NCBI GenBank assembly: GCA_025531455.1
Contig: JAMYHL010000109.1
Location: forward strand, 1-64,000
Direction of reading: 5' to 3'
Origin: Apiotrichum sp. Y4204
Lineage: Eukaryota > Basidiomycota > Tremellomycetes > Trichosporonales > Trichosporonaceae
Length of the DNA stretch: 64,000 nt
Below, piece after piece: positions 1 through 11,200 of this stretch. The position numbers were made by a program, and so were the translations under genes. The stretch's first letter is position 1; each line of letters starts with the position of its first letter. Under the pieces are notes generated by a model. That model did no database searches. It was given only the letters and a program-made list of their open reading frames with translations, and was not told the origin of the DNA.

Positions 1-1
1 C

Positions 2-636
2 CCGCTCGAGTCCGCACCCGCAGCCGCGCCGAAAGCCAAAGCCGCCGCGGCACCCAAGTCCACCGCCGCCGCCGCCGCACCCAAGTCCACCGCCGCCGCC
101 GCACCCAAGTCCACCGCCGCCGCCGCACCCAAGTCCACCGCCGCCGCCGCGCCCAAGTCCACCGCCGCCGCCGCGCCCAAGTCCACCGCCGCCGCCGCCG
201 CACCCAAGTCCACCGCCGCCGCCGCCGCACCCAAGTCCACCGCCGCCGCCGCACCCAAGTCCACCGCAGCGGCGCCCAAGTCCACCGCCGCGCCCAAGTC
301 CGCCGTCGTTGCGCCCAAGTCCGCCGCCGCGTCAAAGGCCGCCGCAGCGGCGGCGCCCGAGGCTGCCTCCACAGCTACGCCTAAGCGCAAAGCGACCACG
401 CCGACGGCCATGCCGAAGCCAAAGAAGGCCAATGCAGTAGCCAACGATGAGAACTCGGTGCCGACTTCGAAGAAGCGTCGGTCGGACCCCACTGATAATG
501 ACGACGTCGCTGATGGCACCGGCCACGGGGAGGCCGAGGGCTCTTCGCTGCTCAAGCAGCCAGCGAAGAAGAAGCAGAAACAGAAGGGTGAGTCATGAAA
601 TGGACTTATTCGACGCTGACGCCCCCAGCCGCGTAG
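2..636 (+). CDS. Pro-Lys-Ser-Thr/Ala repeat protein, C-terminal part
   Basis: The frame is open from the window edge, so the start is missing. The visible part is very rich in Ala, Pro and Lys: ten PKST and two PKSA units separated by runs of three to five alanines, followed by a more mixed tail with two basic clusters (KKRRS and KKKQKQK) that look like nuclear localisation signals, and an acidic stretch between them. Read straight through, the frame stops at 598. However, GTGAGT at 588 and a CTGAC-CCCCAG acceptor ending at 628 make a good 41-nt intron; splicing gives the end KQKAA with a stop at 634-636. The lysine/alanine/proline tail resembles the tails of linker histones and other chromatin proteins, but no folded domain is visible. 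The function is unknown. Confidence 0.6.
44..333 (+). repeat. in-frame tandem repeat coding PKST(A)n
   Basis: The core CCCAAGTCC recurs twelve times, spaced mostly 24 or 27 nt apart, with runs of GCC between the cores. All spacings are multiples of three, so the reading frame is kept. Copy number differences here would change only the length of the disordered tail. The last two units have GCC in place of ACC, giving PKSA. Confidence 0.9.
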
Positions 637-3600
637 TTCCAGAGAGCCATGATACCCTTCCCATCACGTGACAGACGGCAAGACCCGCGTACGGGTGATC
701 CCGTCAACCGTCTCCTGGCCTCCTGGCATTTTGTTAGGATGCGGCCGACGTGCAGTCTCGCACCTTCGCTTTGTAGTTACGTAATGGTATGAAATAGACA
801 GATGCCTGCCTGGGATGCAGAGGCCAACTTGAGCAAGAAAGATATGCACCAGTTATTGCAATGTCATGTCCATTAAAGAAACAGCATTGTGGATGCACCG
901 GCCAGCACACAGCACTTGACTGACAGCGGCGGGGGTGACGGCGGAGGGGCGTCCGGCCATGCCTTGCCTGGCCGGATCGGGACGGTGACGGAGTAGCAAC
1001 AGAGGTCTGGCCGCTCTGGTCCAGGAACATTTGCGCAATCAAGGGAAGGTAAAAGGGTAGTTACGGTCATGCAGTACTGTATATCTGTATATAGTTACAT
1101 ACCGTATCCTTCTAATGGCCGACGATTCGCGCTTTTGGGTGTAGGTTAGCATGTTACTTGTTGCGTTTATCGCGTATTTGGTCCATATAAGTAAGTTGGC
1201 CGGTGGCTGGTGCACCTGTGCACTGTTGACCTGGTGCCTGGTAGCTGGTGCACTGGTGGCATACTCCCTACTTTGCTCCCGCTTCAGTGGTATTTTTCGA
1301 TTTTGCTCCCGTTTGAAGTGCCTTTTACCTGAGAAGATGACACCAATAAGAGGAGATGCCATTCGCAGGCTCGCACATCGCGCACATCCGCACAGAGCGC
1401 TGCCACATTCAGTATCAGGACGAGAACCAAAACCAGAAGGGCATATAGGATATGCTGATGGCTCAGAATGGAAGCTACGAAGGCCGGGTTACGGCCAGTT
1501 GTACGTTGTCCGAACCTTCCATATACCTCGATTACCTGATTGATAACAGAGCGAGAGACTGAGAGCTCGAGGATTGAGGACGCTATAAGAGCCAAGACCC
1601 GATGCGTTCCGAGGTCGGCGAGCTGCGAGAGCGCAAGCAGCGCGGGCGGAGAAGTGTCGACGGTCACTAGATCACTAGCTCACTGGTATCCTTAGCGCTG
1701 CTGTTCTGACATGTGGGGCATGCTAGCTCGCAGCTATATAGCTATGCAGCGCCAGCTAGCGGCTAGCACTGGTATGCACAAGTTAGGGGGTGCGGACACG
1801 AGCTCCTCATTGCGAAGCGGATCATCGGCGGCCGCCAGCGTGCAGTCCGGCTGGCCCAGCTGACCCAGCTAGAACCCAGAAATACATTTAACAGCGCCAG
1901 GAATGGAATTGATGGAACTCGCACAATCCATTCAGCACAAACCCACAATGCAGAGAATGATGCACTTGCGCGGAATGTGAGACCTCTTGAGATATCTGAG
2001 ATCCTCTGATCCGCCGAGGTCACTGGCATCTGCAGCGGGACGTGCGGAGCGAGATGCTCCGCTGGGTGACTGGTCGATGTGATGTGTGCTTTTGAGCGTG
2101 CTTGATAGCTTGATACCCGAGGGGGGCCAGGAAGAGGGGGGGCGTTCTGTACGCCTTTGCCTTGATCTGCAGTGTACGATCGGGATCGGCATATGGGCAT
2201 ATGGGCAAATGGGTGGTGGCTGCGGGCTCCTGGCCTTCTTCCGACGATCCGACGGAACTCGGCGTCTCGAGGTCTCGGGACATGGTTGCATCATGCATCA
2301 TGCACGCAGGGAAATCATATATCATGTTATCAGCAATCTCTCCATCTCTCAACCTCAAACCCGGGCTGCGGACGGAAGACCCCGCAGGGAGAGGGGAAAG
2401 CTTACCAAGCGAGTACACGTCTTGACAAGCTGCAGCGCCTGGTCAGGGTGTGTGGCGCGGCAGCCACATGCCCAAGCCGGGGTGCACACGCCCAGAGCTC
2501 AGGGATGCGCCCTGTCAGCGAACCTGGGCCGGGATCAACCCTGCGCAAAAAGTGTTCAATCGAGCTCCAGGTTGAATTCCGGCAAGTTGTGTACGCAAGC
2601 GGCCAAGAGGCACGCTGGCCCCAGACAGCTGAGTGAGTGCTGGATGTCTGTGCCTTGTCTGGGGCTGGCTGTTCACGGGATGACAGGTGTCTTGTCGCGG
2701 CAAGGAGGATCAGGAGATATCAGGACGGGGATCGAACGCCACCTACGCTAGCGAGCGGACTAGATCTTTGGTCCATAACAAACAACGCGCGCTGGTCGTG
2801 CAATGTCGTGCTCGCGAGCGGAGAGGAACGGAAAGTCACCCGTATGCTCGGCACTGTCGCCGCGCGCTGCACGTTCGCTGCCCTCGCCCCTTGCTGGGCT
2901 GTGCATGGACCTGCTTGGACTGTCCGGCCTTTTGGATGGACCCCCATTTGGAGCAAGGAGCAACTATGGTCCTATGGTATTATTGATTATGAGTGAATTC
3001 CCGCTTTCGGAAGTACGCTGCTGGCGGAATTTCTGTGATCCTGTGCGGATTGCGCAAGTGCGCGGATTGTCTTGGGATATGAGGTCATTGAGAGCATTGA
3101 GACCTAATTCTATTACGGGGGTGAGGGTGGGGGGATCAATGTTGAGTAATCTGGCCCATGAGAGCAAAGTGCACATCAGAGCAAACCACGCAGCGGAGGA
3201 GAGCAGAGAGGGCAGGAGACCTAGAAGAGAGAACGGTGAGCTAGAAGAGAGAACGGTGAGCAATCACTGGCAACGATGGCCAAGGGACCCAAAGGGCTGG
3301 CGTGATCATAGCTACCATAGGCTGACAGAGCGGTGACAAGGCATCAGCGCGCAGCGTAAGCCGGGACAAAGTTTAGTAGTCAGCCTTCTCGCGCTTCGAC
3401 CTATCCCGGCCTCTATCCTGACCCCCAGGTCGTCGGTTTAGGCGACTTTTTTTCCTTGTCCAGCAGCAGCAAGTACCCCGCAATGCAGGAGCGCAGAGGG
3501 GACTTCTGGCCTTCTGGGCACAAGGTGTGGCTGGCGGGTGCCTGCTGACTGCTGGCCTGGGGGCGTGTGTGATCTCACCGCAGCACACTTCTCACACATA

Positions 3601-3823
3601 CTACTGTGATACACCTGTTGTACCATATCCCGGTGAGATAGCCCCACTTGCTCTTCTCGGTCCACTCTGTCCATTCTGGATAAAAGCCAGCGTGTCTGCT
3701 CTCACGATTTCTCTCTTCTCCCATCAACTCTTCTAATTCTTGCCTCGCATACCCCGTCTCTCCCAGTAGAGCCACCTAGATTCACCCACCTCCACCACCA
3801 CCACCAAAGAAACAACCGCCACA
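637..3823. other. gene-free stretch, no supported gene
   Basis: Several short open frames exist on both strands, but none shows a known domain, matching splice sites or consistent coding character. I see no tRNA, transposon end or long repeat apart from one 20-bp tandem duplication. The last few hundred bases turn pyrimidine-rich and A/C-rich just before the quinone reductase start, as expected for a promoter and leader. Confidence 0.5.
3221..3260 (+). repeat. perfect 20-bp tandem duplication
   Basis: The 20-nt unit starting CTAGAAGAGA is present twice back to back with no mismatch. It lies in the gene-free stretch, about 560 nt upstream of the quinone reductase. It looks like a recent slippage duplication; no function is evident. 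Confidence 0.85.
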
Positions 3824-4568
3824 ATGTGAGTTCCCACCACAACCATTCTTACAACCACCTTTTCTCGTCCTCGTCGTCTCCGTCGTCCTCGTCGCTGACA
3901 GCGCTAGGTCTCAGCCTACTATTGGTGTCATCTTCTACAGCACTTATGGGCACGTCTCCGCGCTCGCCGAGGAGGTGATCAAGGGTGTCGAGGCCACCGG
4001 AGCCATCGTCAAGCCGTTCCAGATTGAGGAGACTCTTACCGAGGAGATCCTCACCAAGATGCACGCCGGTGCCTCGCTCAAGCCCAAGTACCCGCTTATC
4101 ACCCCTGACGCGCTCAAGGAGCTCGACGGCTTCCTCCTCGGCTCGCCTACCCGTTACGGCCGCCTCCCCGCCCAGGTCTCCGCGTTCTTTGACCGCACTG
4201 GTGGTCTCTGGGCCTCGGGTGGCCTCGTCGGCAAGTTTGCCTCGACCTTCACCTCGACCGCCTCGCAGCACGGTGGCCAGGAGACCACCCACCTCACCAC
4301 CATCCCCTTCTTTGCCCACCACGGCATCATCTACGTCCCCATCGGCTACACCCAGCCCTACCTCACCGACCTCACCGAGATCCACGGTGGCTCCGCCTAC
4401 GGTGCCTCGACCGTCGCTGCCGCCGATGGCTCGCGCCAGCCTACCGCGCAGGAGCTTGCTCTCGCGCGCTACCAGGGCGAGGTGAGTCAAGAAATACACC
4501 ATGAAACTCTCGCTGACATCCAGTACTTCGCCAAGGTCGTCGCCCAGTCCGTCCGCGGTCGCCAGTAA
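3824..4568 (+). CDS. NAD(P)H:quinone oxidoreductase, WrbA/Pst2 flavodoxin family
   Basis: A flavodoxin-fold FMN enzyme that reduces quinones by two electrons to limit oxidative stress; fungal members (Pst2, Ycp4, Rfs1) sit at the membrane periphery. Exons 3824-3825, 3908-4481 and 4524-4568 give 206 residues, the usual family size. The N-terminus (GVIFYSTYGHV) is the phosphate-binding loop; GSPTRYGRLPAQ and the SQHGGQETT region are family hallmarks around the FMN site. The start codon is split: AT at 3824-3825 is followed directly by GTGAGT, and the acceptor TAG at 3907 supplies the G, giving M-S-Q-P-T-I-G-V. I saw no alternative in-frame ATG before the first strand. Intron 1 contains CTGACAG whose first AG is skipped. 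Unspliced RNA would read ATG-TGA, a start directly followed by a stop. Identity is near certain; the start rests on the splice model. Confidence 0.92.
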
Positions 4569-4881
4569 GTGTCCCATGTGGACCTAGTGTAGCCTTTTTC
4601 TTGAGTGGAGCACCGTCCCTGCAAGGTAGGACAAGCCAGTGAGGCGCTGCCGTGGGGAGGGGCCCATGTTTTGCACGATGTATATAACGTACGCGTACGC
4701 GAGCCCGCGAGCCCTCCCGGCAGCGCACGAATGGGGTCTCTGGCTTGGTTGAACTACGGGAACACGGGTGACTACCTCACTGCCTCCACTCTGACACTCC
4801 TTAATCCTTACCCTTACCACTCCCGGTCCCATCGGTTATTAACGTGACAAGTGACTGACACGCAGCCTCCTTCTTTCCGAC
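4569..4881 (+). other. short intergenic region and leader
   Basis: This holds the 3' flank of the quinone reductase and the leader of the next gene. A CTGACACGCAG motif at about 4855-4865 looks like an intron acceptor in the 5' untranslated leader of the downstream gene. Nothing else is visible. Confidence 0.4.
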
Positions 4882-5310
4882 ATGCAGGGCACCACTGGCG
4901 CTAGCACTGCTGGCGCCGGTACCGCCGCCGCCGCTGGTACCGCCGCTGCGGGCACTGCCGCCGCTGGCACCGCCGCCGCTGCCGGCACGACCACCACTGC
5001 GGGCGCCGCGAAGACTGCCCCTGTGCAGGCCGCGACCGTCGCCGACGAGAAGGATCTCAAGGAGAAGGAGGGCTACACTGTCGGCAGTGAGCCTGCCCAG
5101 GCCGGTGCGACCGGCACGACCGGCACCGAGAGCACGACTCCCGCTGGCGCGCCCCCCGTCACTGCTGGAGCTACTGGCGCTGGCGCTGGCGCCGGCGCCG
5201 CTGCTGCCGGTACCGGTGCTGGATCGAGCGCTACCCCCGGCGCCAAGGCACCAACCAAGAAGAAGGGCGGCTTCTGGTCGTGCTGTGGCGGCGGCGGCAT
5301 CGACGCCTAA
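4882..5310 (+). CDS. small Ala/Gly/Thr-rich protein with C-terminal CC motif
   Basis: A 142-residue protein, unspliced after its ATG. Most of it is low-complexity Ala, Gly and Thr, with one charged segment near residues 55-70 (ADEKDLKEKEGY). The C-terminus is distinctive: a KKK patch, then GGFWSCCGGGG. A basic patch next to paired cysteines and aromatic residues is typical of lipid-anchored (palmitoylated) small fungal proteins, so membrane attachment is a fair guess. The opposite strand is also open through this low-complexity DNA. I prefer this strand because it has a plausible leader, a probable upstream leader intron acceptor and a structured C-terminus. The function is unknown. Confidence 0.6.
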   Translation: MQGTTGASTAGAGTAAAAGTAAAGTAAAGTAAAAGTTTTAGAAKTAPVQAATVADEKDLKEKEGYTVGSEPAQAGATGTTGTESTTPAGAPPVTAGATGAGAGAGAAAAGTGAGSSATPGAKAPTKKKGGFWSCCGGGGIDA

Positions 5311-5694
5311 GTCTCTTGAGCATCGGCAACGCCCCCTTTTTTCATTCACTCCAGTTCGCCCATGAATAATTACTTATTATAGTTCTACGCATGCATATAC
5401 TATCCTCAACCTTGGTAAAGTTCAGCAGCGACTGACGTTGACGTTGGCAAAGTTGGGGCGATCTTTACCATCGAGGGTTGCGGCAAGAAGCAGTTGATTG
5501 ATGATCACAAAACGCACCCATCATGCCTTGCGGTCAGATAAGATAAGCCGCCGAGTGATCCGGACACGAGGTTTCCTCGCTTTTCCGAAGCTCTACCCAC
5601 AGCAAAAGCCAAGCAAGGTGATGGAAATGCATGAGCAAATGTAAGGTTATAAGCCGCGAGCGTGCGGGGTATGATACAACATGCCTATCGCCGG
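5311..5694. other. convergent 3' intergenic region
   Basis: A 384-nt gap between the converging ends of the Ala/Gly-rich gene and the Elp2 gene. It is richer in A and T than the genes, as expected for two 3' untranslated regions. No structure stands out. Confidence 0.4.
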
Positions 5695-8181
5695 CTAGAT
5701 ACGAATCTCGTAGACGCGCACGGCGCGGTCGCTGCCCGCCGACGCGAGGCGGAGCGTGCCCTCGCCCGAGTCGGGCCGGAACGCGAGGCGGTTGACAGGT
5801 CCTGCATGGCGCTGTTCGGTAGGAATGGAAACTAGCAGCCGCGGCTCCTGTTCGCCAGCGGAGTAGACCTCGATGGCGCCGCTCTCCGTCCCGACCGCGA
5901 GCACGTCGCGGGTCACAGCCACAGACGTCGCCGCCTCGCCGAGCTTGATCGTGTGCTTTGCCGCCCAGGATTCCGCCTTGCAGTGCCAGATCTTGACCGT
6001 CTTGTCCCTTGACGCAGTCACGAACTCGTCAGAGGCCGAGCCCGAGCTAGAGGTCGAAGGGAACCACGCGCAGTCGAGGACCATGCGTGCGTGTGCACGT
6101 TCCTCGGCCGCGGCGGGCGTGTATCCGTCTCCATTGCGCGCAAAGAGGCGCCAGCCGCGGTCGCGCGAGACGGTCAGCAGGAGCGCGTCGTCGGGAGAAA
6201 AGGCTATCCGCGTGACGGTGAGCGTGTGTCCCGCCAGCGGCGTGCCGAGCAGCGCCCACGAGGACGACGAGACGACGCGCACGACCGCGTGTTCCCCCGA
6301 ACTGGCGCGGCACGCCGTCGCGACCATATCCCCGGCATTACTCGCCGCGAGCGTCGAGAGCTGCTGTCAGCTACTTCTTCTGTAGTTATCTCACCTCGTA
6401 ACCGTGCCCGTAGATCTTCTCAATCTCGGGCCACAGCGTGCTCGTGCTCAGCTCGTCCTCGGTCGGCAGCGCGGTAAGCGTGGCAGATACCGAGTCGCGC
6501 GCCTCGTTGTTCGTCTTGATCTCCGGCTCGGTCATGTTTTTGCCGAGTGCGCGGTTGGAGAGTCCCAGCGGGGGCACCGTTGCGCCCTTGGGGAGCTTGG
6601 CCTACGGTTAGCACAACCTATAGCCAAAACTCACCTCCTCATCAGCCGCGACCGCACACACGCCGAGTCCGCGCAGACTAGCCGCAAACCCGCCCGTTGC
6701 GTCAAATACGCGAAGCACCTTCTCCTCCGCCCCGCTCGCAAAGCGGAACGGCGAGAGGAATGCAGCATCCACGAGATCGTACCCGTGAATTTGGGGTCTG
6801 GCGATTTCCGCCCACACTGGCGCCTTCAACCCTGCAGAAGGGGGATCACACGCCGCATGGACGCGGGACGTCTGGTCCGCGCTCGCTGACAGGATATAGT
6901 CGCCGTGCGGGTCCCACGCGACGCTGTGCACCGGCCCAAAGTGGCCCGTGAGGCCGGGTGCCGCGTCCCATCCGGTTCCGGCGCGCACCCAGCGCTCAAC
7001 GCCGCCCGTCCACCCCGTCGCGATCACGCTCTCAGCCTGCGCGCCCCATACCGCCGCGAAGAAGGCCAGGCCCCGCCCGCCAAGCGTACCAAACCGGTGT
7101 TCCGGAACCCAGATACCGTCGCGCGAGCGACCGGCCGCCGCCGCCTCCGCCTCGCTCGGAGACCAGATGATGAGCGAGTTGTCGGCCGCGGACGAGAGCA
7201 GCAGCGGATGCTCCTCTGGCGACCAGTGGACATTCGTCAGACCCGAGTCGTGGCCGAGGAGTAGTGCTTCGAGTGTCACGTTGTACCTCCGCGGGGTACC
7301 TTGATCATCCACAGAGAGAACGTGCGCCTTGGTGGAGAGCTGCACGCCCTCATCTCCCCCGATGCGCTGCTCAAACTCGTCCAAAATATCAAGGCCGCTG
7401 GTATCGCTCGCAGCAGGCGCAATACGCCACAGACGGATGTAATTGTCCTGCGCGCCCGTCGCGAGCAGCAGGCAGTCGCCGTACGTCGTGATCGCCACAC
7501 AACGCACCCAATCTTCGTGTCCCTCGAGCGAGAGCATGTGCTTGAACTGCCGTCAGCAGGGATGAATACGTTATACTTACTTTTCCAGCAACGACAGTCC
7601 ACACCTGGACTTTCCAGTCGGTGCAGCCGACGACGAGCACAGGGACCCGCGAACCAGGGAGAAGCGCAACCTCGAGATCGAGCGAGAGGCGGCCGCGCAG
7701 GTCCAGGCGCTCGACCTCCTCCACCCCACTACCAATCTTCCACCGCTTCACGCTCCCATCTGACCCGCCCGTGAGGATATCCAACTCATCACAGCTCGGG
7801 ATCACACCAATCGCCGACACGCTCGCGCCCTTGTGTGCAAGCACGCTGTGGGTGCATGTGAACTGGCGTCAGAACAACAGGAACCAAGCAAATGTGGACA
7901 CTTGAACGCACCTGCTTATCCTCACCCTCGGCCCATACCCTTACCCCGCCGACACTGTCTCCCGATACGATCGTCGTCTTTCCATTCTCCTCCCGCACGC
8001 GCTTGATCGTCGTCACGTCCCCGCTGTGGCCGAGGAGCGTGGCGTACACTCCCCCCGGAGCGGCCATGTCCCACAGCGCGACGGTGCTCCCCGCGCCAAA
8101 GGCGAACACGCCCGAGACGGTGGCCACCGCGCACGACGAGGAGCGGTTTGCGCCGATCGAGATGTACGAGGTCGTCGCCAT
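5695..8181 (-). CDS. ELP2: Elongator complex subunit 2 (WD40 protein)
   Basis: A scaffold subunit of Elongator, which makes the cm5/mcm5 uridine modification at the tRNA wobble position. Exons on the minus strand are 8181-7913 or 7912, 7863 or 7862-7581, 7546-6635, 6601-6395 and 6363-5695; phases join cleanly to about 779 residues, the normal size. The protein is a string of WD40 repeats forming two propellers. Recognisable segments are FKHMLSLEGHEDWVRC, the ATVPPLGLSNRA linker, LWPEIEKIYGHGYE and a final RLASAGSDRAVRVYEIRI repeat. Every intron starts GTRNGT or GTGAG and ends near CTGAC. The last intron ends CTGACAGCAG, two acceptors 3 nt apart; the first keeps a Gln that fits the family spacing. 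It is divergent from the CCDC47-like gene. Confidence 0.93.
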
Positions 8182-8568
8182 GGTGGCTGGTGGCTGGTGG
8201 ATGTGATGTTGTCGACATCCGTGGCCGTTGGACTTGAACTTTCTGGGTGCGGAAATGTGTGCCGTGCCTGGGATCACATGAGATGGTGTAATGCTTTTCT
8301 GGGGTATTAGAAGAGGGGAGAAGACTGATTAGGATTCGATACTAATTGTAATCCTAATGGATGGAGGTCATGCAGATGGCCGATGGGCAGATCCAGAATT
8401 GCTGGCGGACCAGTCATATCCGGCCGGCACTCTTCTCCAAATCCGGCCCCGCGTGAGGCTCCGTCCCTCTCTCTGCTCGCTGGCATTCCACCGACATCGA
8501 TAGCACGACAGCCACCACAAGCAGACCCCATTCCATCACCTCTCTCCTCACACTCACACTCGTTTACA
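8182..8568. other. divergent promoter region ELP2 / CCDC47-like
   Basis: A 387-nt region between two divergent starts. The right half is C/T-rich with CACTCACACTCG runs just before the CCDC47-like ATG. No TATA box is convincing on either side. Confidence 0.4.
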
Positions 8569-9842
8569 ATGTCCGCCCTCCTCCGCGGCCTGGCCGCCAT
8601 CTCGCCGCCGCCGCCGTCGAGCCCGTCGCTCGAGTACGACGGGTTTGAGCTGCGGTGGAAGATGTTCACGTTCCGCCCCGCCGAGTTCAAGTTTGAGGGC
8701 CTCATGCTCCTCGTCCTTGGTGGATACCTCCTTCTCCACTTTGTTGGTCGCGCGATCAACCAGGCCAGGGCGCAGAAGGCGTGAGTTGGATGTGGATGAG
8801 TCGTGGATGCTATTGTGGATGAAGAGTCCCCGGGGCTCATCCACATCGCTGTCACCCCACCCCGAACCCACACTGACCTCAGCTTTGAGCCGTACTACCC
8901 GCTCATCCGGAGCCAGTTCTCGGCGGTGCGCCCTCTGCTCTCCTCGTCGTCAGCGCTGCACCTGCTCTACGCCTCGGGCCGCCGCAACGCGCTCTGCCTG
9001 CACGTGACGCTCAAGCTGCGTCCGCTGCACGACGTGCTGTCCCTCTTCTGGGACTTTGCCTACCAGCTCATCAACCCCGCGCTCGACGGTGCCGAGACGC
9101 TCACTTTTGAGGTGACGCTCGGCCGCGGCACCGAGGGTCTCCAGGATGGCGTCGGCGTATGGGGTGTCGTCGACAAGGGCGTCATGGGCTCGATCCGCGA
9201 GAAGCGCTTCGACATGGTGGGTGAACAGGAGGGAACTTGAGCTGACGGAAGACCTACCCCCGCATGCACGAATCGTCCGCCATGCCCATGACCCACGCGC
9301 TCTTCGCCGAGCACAACGACGTGACCGACCTCCTTCTCAAGACTCCCAACGTCGGCATCGCCGACCTCCTCGCTCAGCCCGCTGCCGCCAGCGTCCTCCG
9401 CTACTTTATCGTCACGGACCAGCCTGACGTGCGCCCCACCAAGGGCCCGCTTCCCGCTTCGAAGAAGGCGCGTGCTGTTGTAGTCTCGCTCCGCAAGCCC
9501 GCAAACAGCGAGGAGGAGAGCGCCGCCACCGCCTGGCTGCAGGTTGCGCTCAACGTCGCCGACCTCCTCGCGCGTCCTGGCACGATCAAGCCGGAGGTTG
9601 CCCGCAAGCTCGCGCGCACGCGCGCAGACGTCGACGCGTCCCTTGCCAAGCAGTACAAGAAGGAGCAGGAGGAGGACGCGGGCGAGACGCCTATCAGCGA
9701 GAACGACAAGCGCGCAGACAAGCGTGCGGCGCGGAAGCGTGCCGAGCGCGCAAACATGAGCGAAAAGGAGCTCAAAAAGGCCGAGGAGCTCGAGCGTAAG
9801 CGCGAAATGCGCAAGCTCCAGAAGCGCGGCATGAAGCAGTAG
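8569..9842 (+). CDS. CCDC47/DUF1682 family ER membrane protein
   Basis: A homologue of CCDC47, an ER protein that in animals forms the PAT complex with Asterix and helps insert multi-pass membrane proteins. Exons 8569-8780, 8883-9216 and 9252-9842 give 378 residues. A single membrane segment lies at about residues 45-65 (FEGLMLLVLGGYLLLHF), straight after the typical WKMFTFRPAEFKFEG entry. The cytosolic DUF1682 domain follows (FEPYYPLIRSQF, LRPLHDVLSLFWDFAYQLI). The C-terminal 60 residues are a highly charged Lys/Arg/Glu coiled coil ending LQKRGMKQ, the ribosome-facing tail of the family. All three exon joins conserve the frame. The function in this fungus is inferred from the family. Confidence 0.9.
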
Positions 9843-10477
9843 CCGTGAGGCATCAAGTATGCCAGAGAAAAATAGGATGCGGGCAACGGCGCGGCCGGCA
9901 GATAATACCAGATAATCAGCTAGTGATCATATGCATGGGTATCTTGGAGGGATGGGAATAATGATACTGTAGACGCCTGGGGAAGCGATAAAGTTGCACC
10001 CCTTTGGGCCACACATCACTGCAGGCAGCGACAGTCAGATACAGACTCTCGACTCCAGCGAGCTTCACAAGCGTGCATACTCCAGGCGACTGACGTGGTA
10101 TGCAGTATGTGGGTGGGTGAGGACGACCACTGACGCAATTCCCCACGACTAACAAGTTTGAGAAGTGGTCGCGAGTTCGTACTGAGACAGACGGCATACT
10201 CTTCAATGCCTCAAACCGCGTCTCAAACACTTTCGACAGTCTCCACTCCGTGCACTCCGGCACTCATCAACAATCGTGCAGCTATCAAACACAAAGATAA
10301 TCAATCCAGAGAGACGATGCACTTTCCCCAACGCCTCTGTCGATCCCATCACCTCATCGTCTCCTGTCCCTCATCACCCATTCCCTCCTCCTTAATCACC
10401 ATCGCCCACCCTCTATGCCATCGCTTGCTTCATGCGCATCTCTATTCTCATAGGGCGAGAACGTTTCCTTTTGTAAA
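9843..10477. other. convergent 3' intergenic region
   Basis: A 635-nt gap between converging genes. Short open frames here have no coding character. The right part is C/T-rich on the plus strand, so A/G-rich for the ATP synthase transcript's 3' untranslated region. No RNA gene or repeat was seen. Confidence 0.4.
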
Positions 10478-11200
10478 CTAGAGGAGGGAGAACTCTCCGA
10501 AGCGCTCGCGGTAGCCGGGGACGGTCCACTTGCCCTTCTTGATCATGGTCTCGACGGCCTTGACGAGCTCGGGCTGGGCCTGGCCGACCTCGGCGACGGT
10601 GAGGTCCTCGAAGGGGCGCGCGTCCTGGATGTTGGAGAGGGTCTTCTTGAGCGACTCCTCCTCGGACGAGATCTTCGAGACGGTCTCCTTGGCGGCCGAA
10701 ACGGCCTTGCCCTCGAAAGCGTCAATGACGCCGGTCCACTTGGACAGGTCGTAGGTCACCGGCTTGAAGTCGGCGAGCGTCTTCTCGGCGAGGTCAATCG
10801 CGCGCTGGTCCTTGAGGACGGAGCGGTACGCGGAGAGGTCGAGCGCGGGCATGGTGGTCTTGATGGCCGCGTTCTTGTTCGACGCCGCGGTGTGGCGGGC
10901 ACGGAAGGCCTGGAGCTCGGCAATGGTCTCTGCGAGGGTTAGTTTGGGAAAATGCAGGCGGGAACGTAGGCGGGAAGAGCTGAAGCAAAGATGCAGCTGC
11001 TGGACGCCGCGGCGCGACAAAGCGCGAGCGTCATGCGCAATGCCGATCCGACAGCCGAGCGCCAGGCGCCAGGCGCCGGCCCACATCACATCTCTCCTCT
11101 ATCCTCCCCGCTACGCCGGATGCGCACCCTTGTTGAGGCCAAGACCGTTGTAGATCTTGGTCCAGTCGACCTTGGAAGACGCGCTGACGGCGGCGGACAT
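10478..11200 (-). CDS. ATP7: mitochondrial F1Fo ATP synthase subunit d
   Basis: A peripheral stalk subunit that holds F1 still against the rotating c-ring. Exons 11200-11128 and 10929-10478 give 174 residues, matching yeast Atp7. The N-terminal exon reads as the conserved KVDWTKIYNGLGL block; exon 2 begins with the Glu-Thr-Ile-Ala-Glu-Leu helix and contains the FKPVTYDLSKW motif and a GYRERFGEFSLL end, both family hallmarks. The 198-nt intron is among the longest in the window and breaks a codon after phase 1. The protein lacks a clear cleavable presequence, as usual for this subunit. It is divergent from the PABPN1-like gene. Confidence 0.93.

Noticed and set aside
2725..2740. GGGGATCGAAC, like a tRNA T-loop on the minus strand
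   Set aside because: The flanking bases do not form a T stem and no anticodon or D arm is present.
4801..5349. 182-codon minus-strand frame over the Ala/Gly-rich gene
   Set aside because: Low-complexity Gly/Ser mirror of the plus-strand frame; the plus strand has a better start and C-terminal motif.
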